NCBI GenBank assembly: GCA_907163375.1
Contig: CAJQUW010000503.1
Coordinates: forward strand, 186,001 to 250,000
Source: Prostheceraeus crozeri
Taxonomy: Eukaryota > Platyhelminthes > Polycladida > Euryleptidae
Direction of reading: 5' to 3'
DNA length: 64,000 bases
Positions 53,263 through 64,000 of this stretch are shown piece after piece. Below the pieces are notes generated by a model that was not told the origin of the DNA, searched no databases, and saw nothing but the letters and a program-made list of their open reading frames with translations. A program made the translations under genes and the position numbers. The stretch's first letter is position 1. Every line of letters starts with the position of its first letter.

Positions 53263-53855
53263 TTGCATATTGTGGCCCTAGCAACCGTCTCAAAACAAGG
53301 CTTGTAAAATTTATAGATTGGTCGTTGTTAGAGAAAATGCTGAAAACAATGTTGAAATTACCTGCAAAGGGTTGTTGCTATGCATTTATCAGGACCCTAG
53401 CAACCAGTACGTAAGTGATACTTAATCATTACAACATTTTTATGCTTTAATATAGTTGATTACACTATATATCAAATTTCATCCATATCAATTAACGATA
53501 AGTGGGCCGTTGCTAAGAAAAATCAGAGAAATTCACACTTTTATTATTTTTATAGCGTCCTTAGCAACCGTTTCTAGGTCAGAAACTTACTCAAATGTTA
53601 TTCAAATACTAATGCTATATATTTGTGCCCCTTAACATTTCTTAAAATGCCTGAAAATGACCACTATAATGCTGTTACCAGGCTCCTAGGGGTCGTTGCT
53701 AGGGCAATTTTGAAAAATGGCCGCCATTTTGAAATAAGGTCGAATTTTAAGTGGCTCATCGGGTGGAATTGCTTAGATATGTGTTGAGTACACCCATGCG
53801 AAGTTTCATGCTTGTATCATAATTTGCACAATTTAACCTATAAGCTGCTCCACTA

Positions 53856-56800
53856 TGTGTTTTAGTTGCATTTACTGCTCAAATCAATCCTATCGATACT
53901 TTCTGGGTTCATGATCAACTTGTTTGACCCTTCAACCACTTTGACAGCGTAAATAGCAATCACTAGGTAGATTTGTTGCCAAAATTCGATGAAATTTTCT
54001 AAAATCTGTCAAAATTGTTGATTTTAGATTTTAAAATTCTATTTATATTGTGAAGATGAGTGAGTTAGAGCAAATTCATGCCACCATTAGAAAGTTCAGA
54101 TCATGAATTTCATGAGCAGAAAGCAGTCCTAGAGGTAGATAAACATCTGGAGTACCGATGGTGCTATTGGTAATGAAGCTGGATCCATATTAATCGCAGA
54201 TTTACTCAAATGTAAATAGCACAGACGGGCATTTTAGTACATAGTTCTACAATGCCACTTTGGAGATTTGGGTGGATAGTATGTGCAAAACTTTTGAAAA
54301 TCAAAGGATTCGAAAGAAGGTCTGTTTGCAAAACTTGCGGTATGTCTATCCACATTTGATGATAATTTGTTGCAAGAGATGAGATGAATTTCTGATTGAA
54401 GTTTGCAGTAATTTGACATGAAATTTAAAAATATGTTTTCATAACAATCCTTAAATAGGACTTTGCAACAGCAAATTTTATTCAAATGTCATTCAAAAGG
54501 CAGTAAAAATTCATTCGGTAATGAAGACACAAAATATTAGCAAAACGAAGACAGGCAAAATCTTTCCATCCATACTAATGCAACATTGGACAATTTCACT
54601 TAACGACAGTTGATGAATATTTAAGCGGAAAGATGGTGCTTGGATTTATGAATTTTTCCTTCGTTGCATTTTTCATTTTCTTGTCAATCAAATAAGAGAA
54701 AGTCAAGTTTTTTAAGTCGTGAAATAATTTAGCACAGAATTATAAAACTGAATTATTTCTTTATTTTTAAATCTTACACGATGAAATATCGGTTTGAAAT
54801 GTCAAATGAATACACTGACCAATTTCTGCATCCTCCTGCGCTGTCAATCATGTGAAAACTGTTTGTACAGAATCGCTCTTCAGGAAATAAATTTTCAATA
54901 AAGGAAGTCAGTCCTGTGTGAGATTGAATTAAGACACGGTTTGTTCTGAATTCGTGCTTTAATTCAAGGTTCTTGCTTCTTTAGAAAATGTCAAATAATG
55001 TCATGCGCCGTGAGATTACTTACGCAATCTTAGTGATGAAGAGATTGTCTTGACATTGAAAATGAATAGCTTGTAATTCAAGAGAAGTAATCATCCGTAT
55101 TTATTCCTTAATGTGCCCAAAATCATCCGTGTCATGTTACAACACGAACATAATTTGCTATAGATGCACAGCCAGATCTCTATGAATCGCTGCAATCACA
55201 GAAGTGCTGCAATTCTTCTTTCTGTCTTATTTTGTTTGGGTGGGCTGCAGAAGCAACAGTACCAGTGAGCTGCCACAGCTTGCTATAAACAGTGCATCCT
55301 TAGCCATGCATGCAATTGGACAGCCAAGACGATACTCGCTTGAAACTGGGTAACTACGTATAGCTAGTGATGCAAATGGAAAATTTTCCTGACAATTTTG
55401 AAATTTTTTTTCGGTGATCGACGTTTTTGCCTCGTTAGATCATTGTTTTGGAGACTTATTATAGTCACTTGAAGAGACTGTAATATTCAAAGAACGAAAA
55501 CTGCAGCCAACTGCACCTTTCCATATATATTTCAGATCTTTCCGGGTGAATTTCAGACCTTTAATAGATTTCCGCTTTCTCTAATTGAATTTCAGATGTC
55601 TGTCAGAAACTCAACTTTGAATAGATCTTGAATTCAACCTGAGAATCTCCAATTCATCTGGAAATGTCTGAAATTCATTTGGGCAGATCTAAAATCAATT
55701 TGAAACTATATCTGAAATAGAAATGGACGATGTGTAGTTTGTCCTCAACGAAGATATCGGACAATACACCAGAAGTTAGAAGGTATCAGAGATATTCTAC
55801 TCATCACAGATATCTTTAGTTTCCAAATATCTCACGAGCTTATAGTCCTTGTATATCTTCCAATATGGTCGTTCATATACACTTCACATAATATGTTCAT
55901 ATATTATATATTTGAACATATTTACATACATTTCCATGTTATGTTCATCAGCACATGGAAAATTTGCATCACTATAATCAGCGCAGCATAATAAAGCTAA
56001 CTTTCAAGCTATAAGCAAACTTCAAAATAAAGTAATGCGCTCCAGATCCTTATCATTGCATGAAAATATGTCCCTATTGTAATGCAAGATTCACATTATC
56101 CCAAAAGGTGTCTATGTGATAATTAAAAATGCTAGCAAATTAGCACAAGCCACTGGTGGCAAAGGAATGCTCAAAAATCCGCGGACGGACTTGTGTTGCT
56201 ACGATCGTTTTAATCGAAATAGTGATGAAATCAAGAGTTTTAGACCAATCCTATTGGTGTGCATCGGTGCCTCGACTGTGGTAGAAAACACACAAATTAC
56301 ATATAGGGCCTATCACAAAAAGTCAAAAACTTTCAATATTTTCCAATATTTTCAGGAAAATTTTCATCACTACGTAGCAGCTTACAGCAATTACCACTCA
56401 TCGCGCTGAATGAAGAGGAGATATGTGATTTAATGTGATCAACAGGAAATTATGTCTAGATGAGGTTGATAATGACAGGGATTCCTTTAATTTAATTTAT
56501 TCAAAATACAGAATTTCAGAAATGTGAATGTGTATTAGTCGCACTGCATGTCACTGACTTTTTAAAGATCCCATAATGCTAATAATAGATGTCATTAGTA
56601 AAATAATTTACTTTGCAAAACATAATTATGTTGAAGAAAAGCAATCGTTTTCCGAAAGTTAAATTTAACTGTTCCATTGCTTTTTACATGCCATCAAACA
56701 ATTTTTTTTGAAAGTCACTTTCTTCATTTTTATCTTTGTTTATTCAACTATTAAGTCCAATTTGATGTATTACTAGCTATTTGAGTAATTATGCTAGACA

Positions 56801-58969
56801 GTGGTTTTCATTACAATCAATTTTGTCTATGAGTTCGCATCATACAGATTGCGCCTACTATCGATCTGAACCTATCCGACTCATCAATCTTCTGCGTGCA
56901 TACTGTCAACTACAGTATCAAGTCATTAACCCAGCAGTCCAAAATTACTTACGTATGATGAATTGAATGCACTCTGTCAATTTCTGTGTCTAATAATGAA
57001 TCCTTTTTGCTATGGTTTTAGTCAATGAGTCCATCTATTCCATTTATTATGCTGAATGAGTCCATTTATTATGCTGAATAATAAATGAGTCCATCTTTGA
57101 AATATTTCTAAAAAGGATTTCTAAAACTCATTCGTCCATTATCGTCTGGTTATGTCTATTCAATATATAAAGGAAATAATTCATGCAGTCTTTGATAGTC
57201 TCAGAGAAAGTATTAGAATCTCACCATAGAAGGGAATTGGCTTAAAATTTAGTTAAAGAAACAGTTTGAAAGAAATCCTTGGAAATCGTCTGCATGCATT
57301 GTTGGCGAACTTGTAATAAATTAGTGGATAATCAAAAGATGGTCATCATGGATGTTTGAAATAGTTTTGTAATTATTTAAACAATGGGATGACAATTTTA
57401 GACGAATTTAATTTGCTCCACTGTATTACTCCAAATTAATTACTTTTTCGATCAAATTGGCAGCTTTCACAGTAAGAACCATGATTTGGTGTCTTATTTG
57501 ATGACGAAATGACTTATAACCAGGGACAGGAATCTTCCGCTCTCAAAAATTTCAAAATTCCACGGAGAATTCCGCGCTTCAAAACTTGAAATTCCGATCT
57601 AAATAATTTCGTTTTACGAGGCATACTTTAATTCATCTCAATTGATTTGATCATTTTTAAGTATTTCAAGCGATTTCTTGAATTAAAGTTACGATAATTC
57701 ATTGATGCTGAAATGAGTCGTTTCACAATCCAATAATTCAGCATAAGAATCAGTAACCCCTGGTAAAGGGAAAAGGCTATGATTTGATATGATATGATAA
57801 TAAAACAGGCAACTAATATAATAAACATATTGTTGGAATCAAAACATGATCAAATTAACTTAGCACAATACATCACTCTTGTTAATCAAAATAAAGTTTC
57901 ATCATTCCAAATAAGTTGGCCGGGTTTGGATTTTGGCGAAGCAGAGAGAAAATGAGTTTGTAATAACTGAAAGACCACTCAGCATTAGCTGAGTCGATCA
58001 GCAACTGCAAAAGGAGAATTGCTTTTGGTGCAAAGTTTTGCACGTCAACGCTAACGTCAGCTATAGCCTACGAAGTATAGAACATGAAGTCATGCATGCA
58101 TTGATAAGGAACAGAAAACAAGGAACATTATGACGACTGGCTGAAATCTTGCGTGACGCATTCTGATATCATTTAATCGCTATTGGGCGCTACTGCCTTT
58201 CATTCGCTGTTCATAAATGAACATAGCACAAAAGTAGCATATCAGAAACTCGAATTATTCATTAGCCTAGAAAATACGTTGCAATTAAAAGTTAGGCTAC
58301 AATGCATCTCATAAATTACGGAAGTAACCACAACATTATTTGTTTCATTTGTTTCGTTATCCAAATTTTACATTTTCGGCGTTTCTCAATGAACATGAAG
58401 ATTTCCGCGCTGTTCTCCAAGAAATTTAGTTTTCGCGTTTTTTTCTGTTTTTCCGTGTGCCGGTTTATATAGATATAAACTATTGATTAAACAGCATCAT
58501 GTGACTAAACGATGTTACAAAAATGCAAATATTTGTCAAACTTTACTGCCATTCAGAAAGTGATGAAAACATGCATTTCTATCGCTATGTAGGCCTAAAT
58601 CAAATTTCACTAACTAGCACCTGCCTGCATGCCAGATGTCGCGGTAGCGTCATATGGCTATGTGCATGTTGCACATGTTGTTTGCATACACCAACGATGT
58701 ATTTATTGAATGACAAATATTGTGTATGAGTTTAAATATATGTACGTGCAAATTTCAGTAAAGTGATTCTATAATCCTCCACTGCGTAACTTAGGTTACA
58801 CCAGATTAACCAAGCCGGCCATAGGACCGGCTTGAATATCTCGGCTGATTTCCTACTCGAATCACTTAGTAAGAAATCGACTTTACTGACACGTATGCTC
58901 ATACTGGAGTTCATGCCTCTAATGATCGCTCTCTGCCGATATCTGAAAATGTTCTCCTTTTTGTTTCAG
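53856..58969. other. 3' part of the APMAP intron
   Basis: Five kilobases of AT-rich DNA without a supported gene. A region at 55,520-55,720 repeats GAATTTCAGA-like phrases in both orientations, and 55,880-55,950 has a palindrome around TATATATTTGAACATA. 57,010-57,080 has a short direct repeat (TGAGTCCATTTATTATGCTG). The last 20 bases (GTTCTCCTTTTTGTTTCAG) are a strong polypyrimidine tract and splice acceptor. Confidence 0.5.
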
Positions 58970-59563
58970 GTGCTGGAATTAGACAGAACTGGTCGAATTA
59001 TGACTTACGATCCGAAGACCCAGCTCGCTCAAACTCTGGCCCGCAATTTGACTCTAGCCAATGGATTGGCTTTAACACCAGATGAAAGTGGCTTGCTGTT
59101 CTCTGAAATGAGTCTTCATCGAATACGTCGATTACACATTAATGGTCTTAAGAAAGGAGAGATAGATATCGTTGTCGACAATCTTCCAGGATATCCAGAT
59201 AATATCAAAAGAAGACATGGACTCAGCACGTATTTTGTTGGATTTACAGTTACACGATTTTCCAAGGATATTTTTGGTGGAATATCGATGCCTCCTTTCT
59301 TAGATCTCATCGCACCTTATCCCAACATAAAGAAATTGATCGTTTCTTTGACTCCTTTGTGGGCATATTCCTACTTTATTCCTAAATACTCTTACTTTGT
59401 TGAAATCAATCTGAATGGGGAAATAATCCGAAGCATTCATGATCCCACGAGCAAAGTCATCCATCATATGAGTGAAGCATTTGAGACATCGGACGGTCGT
59501 ATATTTCTCGGTTCTCATGAGAATCCTTACCTTGGACTTTTAGACAGTAAATTCCTACGCTGA
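58970..59563 (+). CDS. APMAP-like protein, coding exon 2 (C-terminal half)
   Basis: 197 codons plus stop, following the acceptor TTTGTTTCAG|GTG. It supplies the second half of the beta-propeller: GRIMTYDPKT, LTLANGLALTPDESGLLFSE, RIRRLHINGLKKGEIDIVVD, LPGYPDNIKR and the final HEGxx-like SEAFETSDGRIFLGSHENPYLGLL. Order and spacing match APMAP to the end of the protein. The phase-0 junction with exon 1 keeps every expected element, so no exon seems to be missing in the 41.5-kb intron. Known members sit in the plasma membrane or ER and some have arylesterase activity. No disabling mutation is visible, so the gene is probably functional despite its loaded intron. Confidence 0.9.
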   Translation: MLELDRTGRIMTYDPKTQLAQTLARNLTLANGLALTPDESGLLFSEMSLHRIRRLHINGLKKGEIDIVVDNLPGYPDNIKRRHGLSTYFVGFTVTRFSKDIFGGISMPPFLDLIAPYPNIKKLIVSLTPLWAYSYFIPKYSYFVEINLNGEIIRSIHDPTSKVIHHMSEAFETSDGRIFLGSHENPYLGLLDSKFLR

Positions 59564-61207
59564 TTTGACCTTTTGAAGTTATTTTCAGTTTCCTTTTTCA
59601 TTCTGTGTTGAAGAGATGAATTACTGTCACAAGCAGAAAACCATTTTTTCAAAATATAGCCAGTTTTTTGTCAACAAATTTACTAAAATTCCTTCATTTA
59701 GCAGACGCTGATAATGTGATAATGATTAATCATGAATTCCAAAAAGTAAGATGCAAAAAGGATTCATAGGTTGTGTCCTGGATTGATCAATTTTCAGAAT
59801 TGTACAGATTATTTATGTATATAGATTTACGCTGATTTTTGAGGTTTTGTTATGAATTTTATTTGGCTTACTTGCTATTTAACTCTCGATGAGGCTATGT
59901 CGATGAAACGTAATTCATTCCAAGGAATTCGACTTACTATTAAAGGACACATTATTTGGTAAAGATACGTAAATCTATTTAATTAGGAAAAATTGAGTGG
60001 AGCAAAGTGATACACACCTATGTATTTCACACGTTTTCACTTATCAGCTAGATCCCGATGAATATCCCTGACTCACAATTGGCAGTTGCAGGGAATAATG
60101 TAGCATTTCATGGCTCCTAATCTACAAGCCTCAATATCTCTACATTGTGTCTTCAGGTTGAATTTTAGTAGAGATGCAAGAAGAAATATAGTTGGAAAGC
60201 AGATGAAAGGGCGGTTAATTTAATGTCACTGTTTCAGCGTGGTTTTTTCCCAGGGGCAACTCTGATTACACGTCAGAAAATCCGCTCGGAAAAGAAGTTG
60301 TAGAAAAACGTGTAGTGTAACACCGGCACTTCAGTGAAAAAGGAAATCCAATATCAAATGTTTTGAATAATTAAGATTAAGATTTGATTAAGACACTAGC
60401 AGCCCTAGCCCTGTAATACTTTATGCACACTATTTCCTTGCTTGCTGCTGCTAACTGCGACGGGCCATGTAGGATTCCGTAACACGTTGGATGCATGTAC
60501 ATGGTTGCTTTCTCATAGGTTTTTGTGAAACCTGCATAATAATTTATATTAAAACTTAACAAATACTATACAATTCAAACTTTATAAACTTTTGTCTATT
60601 CATCTATTGTAGGATTCGTTCAACCCGTCATAAAATCAGCATAAAGCAGTCGACGGAAATTATGAAGATTTCTGAAGAAAGACGTCTGCCAGCTCACTTC
60701 ATTAGCAGACAACAAAGTTTAGTCATGTTTAGTTTGTAAATACAGATAGCCGGTCGTTCCTGCCATTCTGTAATTGCATTGGTTGTAACACAAATCTTAA
60801 TCACTTTCTGAGCTCTTATGCTTGGTGTAGAGAATTTTTATGCAGTTCACAGTTCGTTGTTCGTAGTTCGCAGTTCACTGCAACGACATTTTCGAACTAC
60901 ACCGTTGATTCAAGACGTCAGCAGTTCGTCGTTGATAAATGCGTGTACATTAATATTCGCGGAAGTTAATTTAGAAATTAGCAATTTAAATATTAGTCTT
61001 AGCATTTGATCGTTTCTCAGTAATCGTTATTAATTCAAATTCAAACATCTAATGAAAGTGTTTGCATTCCTTATTGGTAACCGCCGAACACATCATTGAG
61101 TAAGCCTCTGTGCAATAGATTTTATTTGTAATGAATGCATTCAAGCTCTCGAGCCCCTGTCATCGTGGCGTGTATAGTAATTATCGGGATCTATGTAGGC
61201 ACACATA
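59564..61207. other. 3' flank of the APMAP-like gene
   Basis: Non-coding, AT-rich; includes the 3' UTR. I did not find a canonical AATAAA close to the stop, only ATTAAA near 59,940. 60,842-60,885 is a short run of GTTCGCAGTTC-like repeats. Confidence 0.4.
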
Positions 61208-61215
61208 GGCCTAAG

Positions 61216-62334
61216 CAGTACCGGCTTTATGCTGTGCGAGGCGCGCCTCACTATAAAATTTATGACTACATTTTTCAATTACAGCTAATTCACGTGCGAT
61301 TGCTAAAATTGAATAAAAACAAGCTTAGCGTTATAAATGGCATCAATATGTTGCTATGCTCACGGCTGCAGACTCGGGTAGTGTTGAGTTAGAAGGACTG
61401 CTGCAAATAGATGCTGCTAAACGTACAAAAATAGATAGAAGCAATTTGTAGAAGTCTTTGCTAGTTATAGGCTAATCACAACTCAACACTATGAACTTCA
61501 TATCATTTTTCGAAACAAATTTCCTCGGTGAAATTATGTTTAATTTGAGGATAGTGGGCTGTTCATTAACTAAAATTCTGCCAGCGGAAAATTAAGCCGA
61601 TTTAATTATTCTGCCGACAGAATACTCAGCAGACGTAATGAGCAACGGTATAACACCGAAGCCGGCAGAATGTTCAGTCGGTTTCGGTCATACCATCGTT
61701 AAGAAAGTCGGCTGAATATTCTGCCGGTAGAATAATTAAATCGGTCTACTTTTCTTCCGGTAGAATTTTAGTTAATGAGCAATATATAGATATATGAAAT
61801 AGTCACTGGTCGTGAAACAATGCCATGTTTGGCGCTTGGGTTGGTTGATAGTAGATTTTCCGATCGTCATAGTTTGCGCAATTCTTCAACTCGCTTGCGT
61901 CCCTTGGTCACTGCAGTTGCTTTTGAGTCCTTCTCCCCATGACCGTTTGATTGATAGCGATTGTGCAGGAACGTGTTTTGCAAACTGACGAGGGCGTCAT
62001 GTACCATTCTTCAAATCTGCCGCTGGTTATATATTATTAATTATCAAATTAAAAGGCCTGCCTAACTATTTTCTTTGTATCATTTTTGAGTACCCGGTAG
62101 TGAAAAAAACGAAAATATTAGTTGACATACATGTACTTATGTTGTTGAGCTGCAGTTTCTCAACAAAGAATTTTATCTCATCGTCGGAAAGAATAATTTT
62201 ACAAAACAGCTTGGATGGCCTTGCAACCTCAATAGTAACATCATTATAGCGAGATGCAATAATAGCATATAAGCATGAACATAGTAGCATCGCGCATGAA
62301 CATAGTGGCATCGGGGTCGGTTAAGCCGGTACTG
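61216..62334. mobile_element. Non-autonomous hAT element (1,119 bp)
   Basis: Ends CAGTACCGGCTT...AAGCCGGTACTG are flanked by an exact 8-bp duplication GGCCTAAG (61,208-61,215 and 62,335-62,342). It has no transposase-like frame. It contains the 225-bp palindrome at 61,562-61,786. Confidence 0.85.
61562..61786. repeat. 225-bp palindrome (foldback MITE)
   Basis: CATTAACTAAAATTCTGCC at the left and GGTAGAATTTTAGTTAATG at the right begin inverted arms of ~100 bp with repeated ATTCTGCCG motifs. Nested within the 61,216-62,334 hAT. Could form a long stem-loop. Confidence 0.75.
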
Positions 62335-62342
62335 GGCCTAAG

Positions 62343-64000
62343 CCATATGATGTTATCATTCATTTCAAATTAGGAAACACAAGTAGACCTATGACATGCC
62401 GTGCAAGCCTCCTCAGCTAACCACAATTGTAAAAAATAGACATTGCAGTAAGCATCGAACATTATATGCCTTCAGTTACTTGAAAAAAATATCAGACATA
62501 GCAACTGCGTGATCGCCGAATCGTGATCTCGAAAGGTCAAATTTTCAATCGCGGACCCATGACGTTTGGATAGCGTGCCCAGCTCTGCCGAAATGATGAC
62601 TTCAGCCGTCGTTAAACATTCTAACTGCGTGTGGTTGACATCATTTGAATAACACAACATTGAACGACGCAGTTCAGTTCTGTTCAGTTTTTGAAACAAT
62701 TATCAATGATCAAACTGAAAACCTGATAGTTAAAGTGGAGAAGCACCCACAACTATACAATACAGCATTGAAAGCTACATAGACATAATTTTGAAAGAAA
62801 ATTCGTGGAAAGCAGTCAGCGAATCTTGCGCTATAACCTCCGAGGAAGCACAGAAGCACTTGATCACAGACTTACATGTAGATGTATTTCATACTATGCT
62901 AGAGAGATAGGAAGGACCATAATGCGATTCGATTAGTTGATGGTCTGTGAACCCCGTCTCATGGCATCAACACATCATGTAAGCATGCAATGAATAGAGG
63001 CATGATAATTAGAACCATTTTATCCGCACTTATGCGAGCACATGCACAATATCTGCAGATTATGAAGGAGGCAAACAAGGCCACAAATCCATTTAGGCTT
63101 ATTACATTGTACTAATAAGATTCATCCTTAATGCAAAATTGGGCCGATTCAATAAACGCATTTCACCATATTTCATTCTAAATTTGAAAATTTGACGAAC
63201 CGACCACCTCCTTGCATTTCTTCACAATATTGGTGTGTACTGGAGAAGCAGCAGTTGACGTCTCTTGTTCATCGCAGCCGGCATTTTCTTCGATTCAACG
63301 AATGATGCAGTTTGTAATGTACATGCTTACATACAACTGCATAAATAGATAACAGCAGGTGACAACTGCGATCTGCGAACTACAACTTCATTTTTCGAAC
63401 TGCAAGCGACTAACTGCGAACTGCATCTAATGTACACGAAGCTTTATTCACGACCTTGTTTATCAAGTTGCTTTCGATATGCCGTACGATCAAAATCATT
63501 GATAAAAATGCAAGCAAGAGACCATACATTGTGCAGTTTATGCAAGAGAGCATTCATTGCGTCACTTACTAACTATTTTCATGTATTTCTCTGTGAATAT
63601 TGTCGTCATCAGATCCGGGAGTGGTCCGGTCCGGAGCCAGCCTTCCGAGCGACCCTCAACAAGTAAAAATGATCAGTAGGTATATAATTCATTTTTACAA
63701 GCTATATCTGCGCGCGGTCCTCACTAAAGTAAAACATGTAGAACCAATACTGGTCAATGATCTAATAATATATAGCACGATACACGGTAGGCTGACGGGT
63801 CGGCTGACGAGTCGTAAGACATAGGCCTCTCTGGAGTTGGATGAAAAGGTGAGACATACACGTCATTTTATGATTAGCTACGACTTAATTTAGAATTTAG
63901 GCCTGCAAGAGTAATATATCAAAACTACAGTGTTATACGAGTGTGTACGAGTATATTGGCCTGTCAGGCCTTCCACACGAAATACATATATTATACTGTA
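62343..64000. other. Intergenic DNA to the right window edge
   Basis: No supported gene. The ORFs present are short, without domains, and not in exon-like context. Confidence 0.45.

Larger units (their letters stand above)
50260..53855. mobile_element. Foldback element with ~600-bp inverted repeats and a CXC-domain gene remnant
   Basis: The ends TAGTGGAGCAGCTTA...TAAGCTGCTCCACTA begin long inverted arms (about 50,260-50,926 and 53,263-53,855). The right arm lacks ~65 bp present in the left, and the left carries ~20 bp near its tip that the right lacks. No clear target duplication was found. Within the arms GTTGCTAGG/CCTAGCAAC motifs recur every ~60-150 bp. Inside are a minisatellite (51,115-51,620) and a minus-strand coding remnant (51,624-52,354). 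The transposon superfamily is not evident. Confidence 0.75.
60840..63432. repeat. Possible outer inverted pair with ATGCAGTTC ends
   Basis: ATGCAGTTCACAGTT at ~60,841 and AACTGCGAACTGCAT ending at ~63,427 are inverted, and both lie next to GTAGTTCGCAG-type repeats. They could be the ends of an old element into which the 61,216-62,334 hAT inserted. No target duplication was found and the similarity is short. Confidence 0.3.

Noticed and set aside
50252-53863. Target duplication for the foldback element
   Set aside because: CGTGT on the left and TGTGT on the right differ and are short; not convincing.
58832-58969. Upstream part of the ORF that contains APMAP exon 2 as coding
   Set aside because: It lies before a strong splice acceptor and does not resemble the family; it is intron.

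Overview
This is eukaryotic (animal) DNA. It has GT-AG introns, host-style AATAAA signals, long AT-rich non-coding stretches and densely nested transposons. The palindrome TAGGCCTA and close variants recur across the non-viral parts. I associate that bias with genomes of marine invertebrates such as echinoderms, but I cannot name the species. No tRNA, rRNA or CRISPR was recognised.

Region by region. (1) 1-8.1 kb: part of a Polinton/Maverick-type (adintovirus-like) element that runs off the left edge. It holds the C-terminal part of a penton-like capsid protein, a protein-primed family B DNA polymerase (minus strand, one internal frameshift, two apparent micro-introns at its start), and several unrecognised genes, including a zinc/coiled-coil protein at 6821-8101. 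(2) 8.1-10.7 kb: a 345-bp tandem repeat (about 2.7 copies), a long hairpin, and a ~292-bp tandem repeat (4 copies). (3) 10.7-16.8 kb: mostly featureless intergenic DNA. (4) 16,856-59,563: one host gene, an APMAP/strictosidine-synthase-like protein, in two coding exons (16,856-17,437 and 58,970-59,563). They splice in phase across a 41.5-kb intron. (5) That intron is filled with mobile DNA: a small foldback element; a hAT-ended element (19,191-24,386, 8-bp duplication) carrying a head-to-head inverted Penelope-like retroelement with its own 12-bp duplication; a 1.9-kb hAT (27,228-29,173) inserted in the YIDD motif of an older reverse transcriptase; a structurally complete 17,969-bp Polinton (30,057-48,025, ~485-bp inverted repeats starting AGT, 6-bp duplication TTGATT); and a 3.6-kb foldback element (50,260-53,855) with a CXC-domain pseudogene. 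(6) 59.6-64 kb: downstream DNA with a non-autonomous hAT element (61,216-62,334) and palindromes.

The complete Polinton is the centre of interest. It is very AT-rich and encodes a virus-like set: double jelly-roll major capsid, penton, packaging ATPase, adenain-like protease, PolB, a possible sliding clamp, small membrane-active or virion proteins, a fibre-like protein, and a single ORF that fuses a parvovirus-like phospholipase A2 domain to the integrase. Nearly every gene begins at the same AT-rich motif abutting the ATG. Short GC-rich palindromic units are scattered through the element, in gaps and in frame inside at least four genes. PolB is broken at poly(A) tracts, whereas the capsid, ATPase, integrase and protease frames are open.
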